From VFJZ01 sp046598415 (GTDB taxonomy: Bacteria; Actinomycetota; Thermoleophilia; Gaiellales; F1-60-MAGs149), in the NCBI GenBank assembly GCA_046598415.1, contig JBKJIG010000091.1, forward strand, positions 1-28,361: a stretch of DNA of 28,361 nt, in the 5' to 3' direction. Within the stretch, counting starts at the first letter, position 1. Every line of letters starts with the position of its first letter. The translations under genes were made by a program, and so were the position numbers. Shown in pieces: positions 15,737-23,119 of the stretch. A model generated the notes under the pieces. That model ran no database searches, was not told where the DNA came from, and saw only the letters and a list, made by a program, of their open reading frames with translations.

Positions 15737-16276
15737 CTACCAGCCGGGGAGCCCGTCGATCGAGACGGCGTTCCTCTCGGCGCGGTAGTCGAACAGGCCG
15801 TCGTCGCCCCGCTTCTCGGCCCACCGGACGAGCTGGTCGCGCTCCTCGCGGTAGGCCATCACCGGCACGCCGAACCCGCACGCGTCCTGGATCCGGTCGA
15901 CGTCGACCAAGATCACGGAGCGCACCCAGCTGCGCGGCGAAAAGTGCGACATCGCCGCGGCGAAGTCGTCGTCGTCCGGCCGCACCGTGCGTCCGGTGCC
16001 GTACAGCCGCAGGATCTTCGGCGGGCCGTCGAAGGCGCAGAACATGATCGTGACCCGGCCGTTCTCCTGCAGGTGCGCGACGGTCTCGATGCCCGAGCCG
16101 TTCATGTCGACGTACGCCACGGTGTGCTCGTCGATGACCGCGAAGGTGCCGGCCATGCCCTTCGGTGAGAGGTTGACGTGGCCGCCGTCCAGCGGTGCGG
16201 TGGCGACGAAGAAGCAGTGTTGCGCGTCGATGAACGTGCGCCAGCGCGCATCGATGAGGTCGTAGGTTCGTCCCAT
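15737..16276 (-). CDS. Pyridoxamine 5'-phosphate oxidase-like (PPOX-fold) protein
   Basis: This 179-residue split-barrel protein resembles the pyridoxamine phosphate oxidase-related flavin-binding family. It shows FFVATAPLDGGHVNLSPKG near the start (substrate and flavin side) and YVDMNGSGIETVAHLQENGRVTIMF, a conserved FMN-binding block. Members bind FMN or F420; which one is used here is not visible. It lies 8 bp downstream of the flavoprotein oxidase on the same strand and is probably co-transcribed. The stop (CTA on the plus strand) is adjacent to the TAG of the convergent PLP gene. Confidence 0.85.
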   Translation of the reverse strand: MGRTYDLIDARWRTFIDAQHCFFVATAPLDGGHVNLSPKGMAGTFAVIDEHTVAYVDMNGSGIETVAHLQENGRVTIMFCAFDGPPKILRLYGTGRTVRPDDDDFAAAMSHFSPRSWVRSVILVDVDRIQDACGFGVPVMAYREERDQLVRWAEKRGDDGLFDYRAERNAVSIDGLPGW

Positions 16277-16284
16277 GAGCCGGC

Positions 16285-17427
16285 TCAGACCTCGACGGGC
16301 TGCCGGTCGCTGCGGCCGACGTGGCCGGTGAGCGAGGGCCGGTCGCTCTTGAAGCGCGCGAAATCGGGTGACAGCGTACGGTTCTCGGCCAGGTCGGCCA
16401 GTGCCTCGCCGAGGGCGGGCGCGAACTTGAAGGCGTGGCCCATGCAGCCGGCGCCGATCACGACGTCGCCGCGCCGGTCGATCACGAACCGGTCGTCCGG
16501 CGTCAGCGTGATGACGCCGCACTCGGTCTGGATCGGGCCGGTGTGGAATCCGGGGAAGTCCTCGCGCACGCGTCGCACCAGCGCCTGCTCCAGCGCCATG
16601 TCGAGCGGCCGCGCCCGCAGGTCGCGGAAGAACCGCGTGCGGTCGACCGTCGCGAAGCCGAGCTTGTAGCCGACCCCGGGCGTGATCAGCCCGTACATCG
16701 CCTCCTCGGACGAGCCGGTGCGCTCCATCAGGCTGGGCCGGTCGGTGTCGTCGCCGTGGGCGCCCCGGAAGTAGCTCACCTGCGCCAGGCCGGGCTGCAG
16801 CGGCAGGCCGAGGCCGATCGGCTCGAGCAGCTCGTTCGCCCACGGGCCGGCCGCCACGACCACCACATCGGCGTCGATGCGGCGACGGTCGGTGAACACC
16901 CGCACGCCGCCGGCCGGCAGCGGCGTCAGCGTGACGGCGCGCTCGCGCGGGCACACCTCGGCGCCGCGGGCCGTGGCCAGCTCGCAGCACGCCAGCAGCA
17001 GCTCGACGCAGTGGTTGACGCCGCCGTCGGGCTGGAACATCGCCGGCTGGTCGGCGGCGGGTCGCAACTCGGGGAAGATCGAGCGCGCCGCGGCCAGGTC
17101 GAGGTCGCGGTAGGGCACGTTCTCGGCCGCGAACGCCTTCGACATCGGCTCCACCACGGCGCCCAGGTGGAGGATGCCGCGGCGGGTGTACAGCGTGCGG
17201 CCGGTGCGCTGCTGCAGGTCGAGGTAGAGCTCGAGCGCGCGCAGCGCGAGACGCACGTCCTCGCGGGCGTTGTGCGACAGACGGAACGACCGCAGACCGA
17301 AGCCCGAGCCGCCCAGCACGTTCGGCACGCCGTAGCGATCGAGCAGCGTGACCGCGTGGCCCCGCTCGGCCAGCACCTGCGCCGTGGGAGCGCCCATGGC
17401 TCCGGCTCCGATCACAACCACCTTCAT
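16285..17427 (-). CDS. FAD-dependent amine oxidase, monomeric sarcosine oxidase/DAO family
   Basis: This 380-residue flavoprotein starts with the FAD motif VVIGAGAMGAPTA and ends with the family block GAGCMGHAFKFAPALGE, as in monomeric sarcosine oxidase and N-methyltryptophan oxidase. In those enzymes FAD is covalently bound to a cysteine in CMYT..D..FIID. Here the matching segment is ECGVITLTPDDRFVID with Cys303 one residue upstream of the expected position, so covalent attachment is doubtful. Such enzymes oxidise N-alkyl amino acids to an aldehyde plus the amino acid. It is divergent from, and shares an operator/promoter region with, the amine/BMC operon, so it may act on an N-substituted amino acid of the same pathway. 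The minus-strand -10 element ends 8 nt before the ATG, suggesting a leaderless message. Confidence 0.85.
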   Translation of the reverse strand: MKVVVIGAGAMGAPTAQVLAERGHAVTLLDRYGVPNVLGGSGFGLRSFRLSHNAREDVRLALRALELYLDLQQRTGRTLYTRRGILHLGAVVEPMSKAFAAENVPYRDLDLAAARSIFPELRPAADQPAMFQPDGGVNHCVELLLACCELATARGAEVCPRERAVTLTPLPAGGVRVFTDRRRIDADVVVVAAGPWANELLEPIGLGLPLQPGLAQVSYFRGAHGDDTDRPSLMERTGSSEEAMYGLITPGVGYKLGFATVDRTRFFRDLRARPLDMALEQALVRRVREDFPGFHTGPIQTECGVITLTPDDRFVIDRRGDVVIGAGCMGHAFKFAPALGEALADLAENRTLSPDFARFKSDRPSLTGHVGRSDRQPVEV

Positions 17428-17477
17428 CGTCGCCGATCTTGACAGATCAGCTGCAAGGGTTCAAGATCAGCGACGAT
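17426..17477. promoter_or_regulatory. Inverted-repeat operator overlapping two mirror-image promoters
   Basis: Arms at 17426-17442 and 17461-17477 are inverted copies matching at 16 of 17 positions (left arm ATCGTCGCCGATCTTGA), with an 18-bp spacer. The plus strand reads TTGACA (17439-17444), 17 bp, CAAGAT (17462-17467) toward the regulator gene. The minus strand reads TTGAAC (17464-17459), 17 bp, CAAGAT (17441-17436) toward the oxidase gene. Each arm therefore carries the -10 of one promoter and overlaps the -35 of the other. The obvious ligand is the adjacent GntR/FCD protein, giving joint control of both directions. Confidence 0.75.
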
Positions 17478-17482
17478 TCGCC

Positions 17483-18160
17483 TTGACCGTACCTGAACAA
17501 GAGCTGACGTCGACGATCCATGACTCGCTGCGCGTGGCGATCGTGAGCGGTCAGCTGGCGCCCAACCAGCGCATCAACCAGGATGCGGTGGCCCGTGAGC
17601 TCGGTGTCTCGAAGACGCCGGTGCGCGAGGCGCTGCGCTGGCTGGAGCGCGACGGGCTGGTGCGGCTCGAGCCCAACCGGGGCGCGTTCGTGGCCGAGTT
17701 CACCGACCGCGACCTGTTCGAGATCTACGAGCTGCGTGAGCTGCTCGAACCGCATGCGGCCGCCATCGCCTGCGCCGTCGCCACACGCGCCGACGTGGCC
17801 GAGCTGCGCGACCTGCGCGACCGCATCGCGGCCGTCTGGACGGAGGAGCCGATGGAGGCGTTCGAGCTCAACCGCGAGTTCCACCGCCGGCTCTGCGCGC
17901 CGTGCCAGAACGGCCTGCTGATGCACCTGCTCGGCCAGGTCTGGTCGCAGCAGGCGGCGCTGCGCATCTTCACGCACTACGCACAGGCGGGCGAGGCGTT
18001 TGCCGACCGCACGCACGCCGAGCACCGCACGATCCTTGAGGCGTATGCGGCGCGCGACTCCGCGAGCGTCCGCGAGCTTGTCCGGAACCACATCTCCGAG
18101 GCCCACGAGGCCACGGTTCGATTGCTGGCCGCCGTCCGGCGGCCGGAGGAGGTTGCCTGA
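17483..18160 (+). CDS. GntR-family transcriptional regulator, FadR/FCD subfamily
   Basis: This 225-residue DNA-binding protein has a winged helix at residues 6-72, including INQDAVARELGVSKTPVREALRW as the recognition region and the wing GLVRLEPNRGAFVAEF. An all-helical FCD effector domain follows, with the histidines expected for metal-dependent members (EFHRRL, EHRTILEA, RNHISEA). FCD regulators usually sense a small organic acid or amine-derived metabolite and release DNA when it binds. The start is a TTG at 17483, the only in-frame start that keeps the whole winged helix; no Shine-Dalgarno is seen. Its stop overlaps the next ATG (TGATG), so it leads the operon and probably regulates it and itself through the inverted repeat just upstream. 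Confidence 0.88.
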   Translation: MTVPEQELTSTIHDSLRVAIVSGQLAPNQRINQDAVARELGVSKTPVREALRWLERDGLVRLEPNRGAFVAEFTDRDLFEIYELRELLEPHAAAIACAVATRADVAELRDLRDRIAAVWTEEPMEAFELNREFHRRLCAPCQNGLLMHLLGQVWSQQAALRIFTHYAQAGEAFADRTHAEHRTILEAYAARDSASVRELVRNHISEAHEATVRLLAAVRRPEEVA

Positions 18161-19113
18161 TGTGTGGAATTGCAGGAATCCTGCTCAGCGAGCCCGGCCC
18201 GCTCGGCGAATCGCTCGTGAAGATGTGCGAGGCGATGCGCCACCGCGGTGCCGACTCGACCGGGTTCGCGCTGTACGGCGAGCCCGACCCGTCCCGGCTG
18301 ATCGTGCGCGCCCGGCATCCCGATGCCTCGCGGGCGCTGGTCGACGCCGAGAACGTGCTGGCGGCGGTGCGCGAGCTCGGCGGCGACATGCACGCCGAGA
18401 TCACGACCGACGACGCGGTCGGCGCGGAGGACCGGTTCCTGCGCTTCGAGCTGCGCTACACCGGTGACATCAAGCGTCTCGTGATGTCCATCGAGGAGGC
18501 CGCGCCCGGCATCGAGATCCAGTCGGTCGGCCACTCGCTCGAGATCATCAAGGACGCCGGCGGCGCGCTCGAGGTCGATGCGCGACACCACATCTCGAGG
18601 TTCCGCGGCAGCCACGGCCTCGGTCACGTGCGCCTTGCGACCGAGTCGATCACCGCCGTCGCCTACGGCCACCCGTTCTGGGCAGAGCCGTTTCCCGACG
18701 TCTCGATCGTCCACAACGGGCAGATCACGAACTACTACACCCTGCGCCGCCAGCTGATCGGGCGCGGGTTCCGGTTCCAGACCGGCAACGACTCCGAGCT
18801 GATCGCCGTCTACCTGGCCGAGAAGATGTCGAAGGGCCAGACGTTCTACGAGGCGCTGAAGGACTCCGTCTACGAGCTCGACGGGTGCTTCGCGTACCTG
18901 CTCTCCATGCCCGAGGTGATCGGCTCCGCGAAGGACATGTTCGCGATCAAGTCGATCGTCGTCGCGAACGTCGGCGGCGACATCGCCATGGCCACCGAGG
19001 AACAGGCGATCCGCGCCGTCTACACCGAGGAGCTCGACGACACGCAGCATCCCGATCCGCGGTCCGTGTTCGTCTGGGAGCGGTCCGGCCGCGTCCTGCA
19101 GGAGATCGTATGA
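18160..19113 (+). CDS. Class II glutamine amidotransferase subunit (MgsA/GlxB-like)
   Basis: This 317-residue Ntn-type amidotransferase has the nucleophile at Cys2 (MCGIAGIL), then MRHRGADSTGF, GLGHVRLAT and VHNGQITNYY for glutamine binding. It corresponds to the first domain of the glutamate synthase large chain encoded as a separate protein. In N-methylglutamate synthase (MgsABC) the equivalent subunit is expected to remove the amine from a gamma-glutamyl amide and channel it to the FMN subunit. Two further glutamate-synthase-like subunits and a GmaS-like ligase follow with 1-4-bp overlaps, the gene order expected for mgsABC-gmaS. Stand-alone glutamate synthase of the archaeal type or a GlxB role are alternatives. 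Confidence 0.85.
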   Translation: MCGIAGILLSEPGPLGESLVKMCEAMRHRGADSTGFALYGEPDPSRLIVRARHPDASRALVDAENVLAAVRELGGDMHAEITTDDAVGAEDRFLRFELRYTGDIKRLVMSIEEAAPGIEIQSVGHSLEIIKDAGGALEVDARHHISRFRGSHGLGHVRLATESITAVAYGHPFWAEPFPDVSIVHNGQITNYYTLRRQLIGRGFRFQTGNDSELIAVYLAEKMSKGQTFYEALKDSVYELDGCFAYLLSMPEVIGSAKDMFAIKSIVVANVGGDIAMATEEQAIRAVYTEELDDTQHPDPRSVFVWERSGRVLQEIV

Positions 19114-19811
19114 GCGAGATCGCCGTCAGCCCCGTCGAGCTCGACGCCGACGACGGGTACCGCCTGAACCGGCGCCTGCGCGACCTGGTCGACGCCGGCA
19201 CCACCGAGATCACGGTGCGCAACCCGCGCAGCCGGCACAACCTCGGCGTCGGGCAGCACGGCCCGGCCACGATCCGCTTCGCCGGCTCGGTGGGCTACTA
19301 CTGCGGCGGCCTCAACAACGGCGCGAACATCGTCATCGAGCGCAGTGCCGGCTGGGGCACGGGCGAGGCGATGAGCGCCGGGCGCATCGAGGTCGGCGGC
19401 ACCTGCGCGCTCGGCACCGGCGCCGCCATGCGCGGCGGCACCCTCGTCGTGCGCGGCAACTGCGGCCCGCGCACCGCCGCCAACATGAAGGGTGGCACGC
19501 TGATCGTGGAGGGCTCGGTCGGCTACCTGGCCGGGTTCATGACGCACGCCGGCGACCTGATCGTCTGCGGCGACGCCGGCGAGGCGCTGGGCGACTCGCT
19601 GTGGGCCGGGAACATCTGGGTCGCCGGCAAGATCGCCGGCCTCGGCGCCGACGCGATCGTGGCGGAGACGACGGACGAGGAGTCCGCGCGGGTGCACGCG
19701 CTGCTGTGCGCGGAGGGCATCGACGCGACGTTCGAGTTCAAGCACGTGATCGCAGAGCAGAAGCTCTGGTACTTCAACGCACGCGACCCCGAGGCCTGGC
19801 TGAGGATATGA
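19110..19811 (+). CDS. GXGXG-domain subunit of a glutamate synthase-like complex (MgsB/GlxC-like)
   Basis: This 233-residue protein consists mainly of a right-handed beta-helix with repeated glycine motifs (GGLNNGANIVIER, MSAGRIEVGG, MRGGTLVVRGN, MKGGTLIVEGS, HAGDLIVCGDAG), the structural C-terminal domain of glutamate synthase. It has no catalytic residues of its own and is thought to connect the amidotransferase and FMN subunits. It overlaps the previous gene by ATGA and the next one in the same way, so the three subunits are translated in step. Members occur both in N-methylglutamate synthase and in formylmethanofuran dehydrogenase-related proteins; the context favours the former. Confidence 0.85.
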   Translation: MSEIAVSPVELDADDGYRLNRRLRDLVDAGTTEITVRNPRSRHNLGVGQHGPATIRFAGSVGYYCGGLNNGANIVIERSAGWGTGEAMSAGRIEVGGTCALGTGAAMRGGTLVVRGNCGPRTAANMKGGTLIVEGSVGYLAGFMTHAGDLIVCGDAGEALGDSLWAGNIWVAGKIAGLGADAIVAETTDEESARVHALLCAEGIDATFEFKHVIAEQKLWYFNARDPEAWLRI

Positions 19812-21151
19812 GCGAGAACCACGGATACACCGACGGACGGTCCCACATCTGGACGACCGAGACGATTCGCGACATCCACGCGAAGGCGGAGCTCGGCCGG
19901 TACCAGATTCGCGGGTTCTCGACGTTCCGCAAGTTCCCGAGCTGGGACGACCTGGTCTTCCTGCCGGCCGTCATGACGCGCCTGCCGCTCGAGGGCTACC
20001 GCGAGCACTGCGAGACCAAGACCGTCATCGGCGGCGGCAAGCCCGACCTGGTGGCGCGGCCGCTCGAGCTCGACATCCCCGTCTACCTGACGTCGATGAG
20101 CTTCGGCGCGCTCGGCGCCAACGCCAAGATGGCGCTCGGCAAGGGCTTCTCGGCTGCCGGCTCCGCCTCGTCCACCGGCGAGGGCGGCATGCTGGACGAG
20201 GAGCGCGCCGCCGCGACGAAGCTGATCTACCAGATGACGCCGTCGCGCTACGGGCTCGACCTCGAGCACCTGCGTCTGGCCGACGGCATCGAGGTGGCGC
20301 TGGGCCAGGGCGCGAAGCCCGGCACCGGCGGCCTGCTGCTCGGCATGAAGGTGTCGGAGAAGGTCGCCAAGATGCGCTCGCTGCCGATGGGCGTCGACCA
20401 GCGCTCGTGCGTGCGGCACCCCGACTTCCTGGGCGCCGACGACCTGCAGGTGAAGATCGAGGAGCTGCGCGAGGCGACCGACTACCAGGTGCCGATCTTC
20501 CTCAAGCTGGCCGCCTGCCGCATCGAGTTCGACGTCAAGATCGCGGTCAAGACGGGCTGCGACGCGATCCTGCTGGACGGCAGCGAGGGTGCCACCGCGG
20601 CGGCGCCCGAGTACCAGCTCGACAACTGCGGCATCCCGCTGATCTCGTCGATCCGCACCGCCCGGCGCGCCATCGAGGAGCTCGGCGCGACCGGCAAGGT
20701 GCAGCTCGTCGTCTCGGGCGGCATCCGCAACGGCGTCGATATCGCCAAGTGCCTCGCGCTCGGCGCCGACGCGGTCGCGATCGGCACCTCGGCGCTGATC
20801 GCGCTGGGCTGCAACTCGGTGCAGTACGAGGAGGACTACGCCGCCCTCGGCACCGCGCCGGGCGCCTGCCACCACTGCCATACGGGTCGCTGCCCGGTCG
20901 GCATCACGACGCAGGACCCGCTGCTCGAGGCGCGCCTCGATCCCGAGGCCGGCGGCGAGCGGGTGGCGAACTTCCTCCGCGCGATGATGATGGAGTGCAC
21001 CGGCGTCGCGAAGTCGGTCGGCAAGAAGAACGTGCACAACCTGGAGCCGGAAGACCTCCGCGCCACGTCGCTCGAGGCCTCGGCGTTCGCCGGCGTGCCG
21101 CTGGCCGGTGTCGAGTGGACGGTCGGCCCACAGCTGTTCGGGGCCGGCTGA
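19808..21151 (+). CDS. FMN/Fe-S glutamate synthase-type subunit (MgsC/GlxD-like)
   Basis: This 447-residue TIM-barrel protein of the GltS FMN-binding domain family has LTSMSFGALG, the loop SSTGEGGM, GAKPGTGGLL, ILLDGSEGATAAAPE and VVSGGIRNGVDIAKCLALGADAVAIG for flavin binding. Cysteines 354, 357 and 362 in CHHCHTGRCPVG hold an iron-sulfur cluster. In glutamate synthase this domain reduces the imine of 2-oxoglutarate; in N-methylglutamate synthase it would do the same with an alkylamine, giving N-alkyl-glutamate. The electron donor (ferredoxin or NAD(P)H) is not visible. Its stop overlaps the ligase start (TGATG). Confidence 0.88.
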   Translation: MSENHGYTDGRSHIWTTETIRDIHAKAELGRYQIRGFSTFRKFPSWDDLVFLPAVMTRLPLEGYREHCETKTVIGGGKPDLVARPLELDIPVYLTSMSFGALGANAKMALGKGFSAAGSASSTGEGGMLDEERAAATKLIYQMTPSRYGLDLEHLRLADGIEVALGQGAKPGTGGLLLGMKVSEKVAKMRSLPMGVDQRSCVRHPDFLGADDLQVKIEELREATDYQVPIFLKLAACRIEFDVKIAVKTGCDAILLDGSEGATAAAPEYQLDNCGIPLISSIRTARRAIEELGATGKVQLVVSGGIRNGVDIAKCLALGADAVAIGTSALIALGCNSVQYEEDYAALGTAPGACHHCHTGRCPVGITTQDPLLEARLDPEAGGERVANFLRAMMMECTGVAKSVGKKNVHNLEPEDLRATSLEASAFAGVPLAGVEWTVGPQLFGAG

Positions 21152-22488
21152 TGGCCGATACCGCGGCGGCCGCCAAGCGCGCGGCTGACCTGATCGAGGC
21201 GCACGACATCCACACCGTGGAGGTCGTCTTCCCCGACACGTGGGGCATCCTCCGCGGCAAGCGGCTGCCTGCCAGCCAGTTCGCCAAGAAGACGTCGAGC
21301 GGCCTCAACATCGCGAACGCCGCGTTCATCTGGGACCCGCTCTGCGGCATCTTCGAGGTGGACTTCGCGAACCCCGAGACCGGCTACCCCGACATGGTCG
21401 CGACGCCCGACCCGGCGACGTTCCGCCCGCTGACATGGCGCGAGGGGACGGCGGTGGCGATGGCCGACTGCACCGAGAAGGACGGCGCGCCGGTCGTGCT
21501 CGACCCGCGGCACATCGTGCGCACCGCCGTCGACCGGCTCGCGCAGCACGGCTACACGGCCACGGTCGCGACCGAGATCGAGTTCTACCTCTGCGACGAG
21601 GACTGGCAGCCGGTGCACTCCGAGATCCAGTGCTACGGCATCACCAAGGGTGCCGAGCTGGAGCCGATCCTGTCCGACATCCGGCGCAAGGTGGAGGAGT
21701 TCGGGATCGTCGTCGAGGCCTGCAACTCGGAGTACGGGCCGGCGCAGATCGAGATCAACCTCAAGTACGGCGACCCGCTACAGGTGGCCGACGACACGGC
21801 GCTGTTCAAGTCGGCGGTCAAGGAGATCGCCCGGCAGCACGGCCGCCGCGCGACGTTCATGTCGAAGCCGTTCCCGGGCTTCTCCGGCAACGGCACGCAC
21901 ATCCACATCTCGCTGCGCGACGCCGACGGCAACAATGCGTTCGCCGGCAAGGACCTGGACGACCCGTTCTTCACGAACGCGCTGATGCGGCGCTGCGTTG
22001 GCGGCTTGCTGCACCACCAGGTCGAGCTGGCCGCGATCGGCAGCCCGACCATCAACGCCTACAAGCGCTTCGAGGGCCACTCGTTCGCCCCCACCTATGT
22101 CAACTGGGGCGGCGACAACCGCGGCGTCGCCATCCGCTGCGTCGTCGACCAGGGGCCGGCCACCCGCATCGAGGTGCGCACCGCGTCGGCCGACGCCAGC
22201 CCCTACCTGCTGATCGGCGCCCAGCTGGCGGCCGTCTGCGACGCCCTCGAGACCGACTACCCGCTGCCGCCGATCTGCACCGGCAACGGGTACGCACCGC
22301 AGGACCTGCCGACGATGCCGCGCACGCTCCAGGACGGGATCAACCTGCTCCGCGACGGCCGGCTGCTCCGGGAGTACTTCGGCGACGTCTTCGTCACCAA
22401 CACGCTGCAGTTGCTGCAGCACGAGGTGGACGAGTTCAACGTGCAGGTCACCGAGTGGGAGAAGAACCGCTACATGGAGGTGTCCTGA
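21151..22488 (+). CDS. Gamma-glutamyl-alkylamide synthetase-like (GlnA family, GmaS-like)
   Basis: This 445-residue glutamine-synthetase-fold ligase has Glu142/Glu144 in TEIEFYL, Glu201 in PAQIEINL, His250/His252 in GNGTHIHISL and a late arginine block ATRIEVRTASADASPYL. The length fits GmaS, which uses ATP to join glutamate to methylamine, and is shorter than classical GlnA-I. It ends an mgsABC-like gene set, the known arrangement for the indirect methylamine route. The gamma-glutamyl amide would then be handed to the three upstream subunits. The amine actually used need not be methylamine, given the BMC genes that follow. A cytosolic location is likely: there is no proline linker or clear terminal targeting helix, although residues 1-19 are helical and alanine-rich. 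Confidence 0.83.
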   Translation: MADTAAAAKRAADLIEAHDIHTVEVVFPDTWGILRGKRLPASQFAKKTSSGLNIANAAFIWDPLCGIFEVDFANPETGYPDMVATPDPATFRPLTWREGTAVAMADCTEKDGAPVVLDPRHIVRTAVDRLAQHGYTATVATEIEFYLCDEDWQPVHSEIQCYGITKGAELEPILSDIRRKVEEFGIVVEACNSEYGPAQIEINLKYGDPLQVADDTALFKSAVKEIARQHGRRATFMSKPFPGFSGNGTHIHISLRDADGNNAFAGKDLDDPFFTNALMRRCVGGLLHHQVELAAIGSPTINAYKRFEGHSFAPTYVNWGGDNRGVAIRCVVDQGPATRIEVRTASADASPYLLIGAQLAAVCDALETDYPLPPICTGNGYAPQDLPTMPRTLQDGINLLRDGRLLREYFGDVFVTNTLQLLQHEVDEFNVQVTEWEKNRYMEVS

Positions 22489-22778
22489 TGGAGGTCTGCC
22501 GCGTCGTCGGCCAGGCGGTCGCGACCGTGAAGGACCCGGGGCTCCGTGCAGTGAAGCTGCTGCTCGTCGTCCCGTGTGACACCGAGGGAGAGGCCGTCGG
22601 CGCGATGTTCGCCGTCGCCGACACCGTCGGTGCGGGCGAGCACGAGATCGTGCTCGTCGCCCGCGGCTCGGCTGCGCGCGGCACGGCCCGTACCAAGGAC
22701 GCCCCGACGGACGCCGCCATCGTCGGGATCCTCGATTCGATCGCCGTTGGCGGCGAGACCACCTACCGCAAGGACTGA
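22488..22778 (+). CDS. BMC-P shell vertex protein (EutN/CcmL family)
   Basis: This 96-residue protein begins MEVCRVVGQAVATVKDPGL and has LLLVVPCD, ADTVGAGEHEIVLVARGSAAR and the end pattern DAAIVGILDSI, all standard for the pentameric vertex proteins that close the twelve corners of a bacterial microcompartment. The length is normal for EutN/CcmL. The ATG overlaps the stop of the ligase gene (TGATG), physically tying the shell to the amine/glutamate enzymes. It lacks a Shine-Dalgarno of its own, in keeping with the low copy number needed for vertices. Confidence 0.95.
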   Translation: MEVCRVVGQAVATVKDPGLRAVKLLLVVPCDTEGEAVGAMFAVADTVGAGEHEIVLVARGSAARGTARTKDAPTDAAIVGILDSIAVGGETTYRKD

Positions 22779-22783
22779 GGAGG
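22778..22783 (+). promoter_or_regulatory. Strong ribosome-binding site for the BMC-H gene
   Basis: AGGAGG lies 4 nt before the BMC-H ATG. It is the only consensus Shine-Dalgarno that I see in the operon; neighbouring genes rely on overlapping stop/start codons or weak sites. This would raise synthesis of the main shell tile above its neighbours. Confidence 0.75.
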
Positions 22784-22787
22784 ATCC

Positions 22788-23108
22788 ATGGCACGCGCAA
22801 CCCGGTTCGAATCCAACCTGCAGGCGCTCGGCATGGTCGAGACCCGTGGGCTCGTCGGGGCGATCGAGGCCGCCGACGCAATGGTGAAGGCGGCCAACGT
22901 CCGCCTCATCTCGAAGGAGCACGTCGGCGGCGGGCTCGTCACCGTCATCGTGCGCGGTGACGTCGGCGCCGTCCGCGCGGCCACCGACGCCGGCGCCGAG
23001 GCCGCCGCCAAGGTCGGCGAGCTGCTCTCCGCCCACGTCATCCCGCGACCGCATGAGGACGTCGAGGCCATCCTGCCGCCCGGCGCCGAGTCCGCGGCCG
23101 TCAGCTGA
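22788..23108 (+). CDS. BMC-H shell hexamer protein (PduA/CcmK family)
   Basis: This 106-residue protein has the BMC domain from about residue 12: LGMVETRGLVGAIEAADAM, then VRLISKEHVGGGLVTVIVRGDVGAV and a C-terminal helix region with HVIPRPHEDVEAILP. The hexamer pore loop, usually KIGSG, reads HVGGG at residues 45-49, giving a small glycine-lined pore. The N-terminus is about ten residues longer than minimal PduA-type proteins and has basic residues. It is the only BMC-H gene in the window, so it must form most facets of the shell. Nine bases separate it from the vertex gene. Confidence 0.95.
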   Translation: MARATRFESNLQALGMVETRGLVGAIEAADAMVKAANVRLISKEHVGGGLVTVIVRGDVGAVRAATDAGAEAAAKVGELLSAHVIPRPHEDVEAILPPGAESAAVS

Positions 23109-23119
23109 CCTAGGCCGTC

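Noticed and set aside
18160..21151. Ordinary glutamate synthase for ammonia assimilation
   Set aside because: The large chain is split into three subunits, no GltD-type small subunit is present, and a GmaS-like ligase plus BMC genes follow, so an MgsABC-type role is preferred, though not proven.
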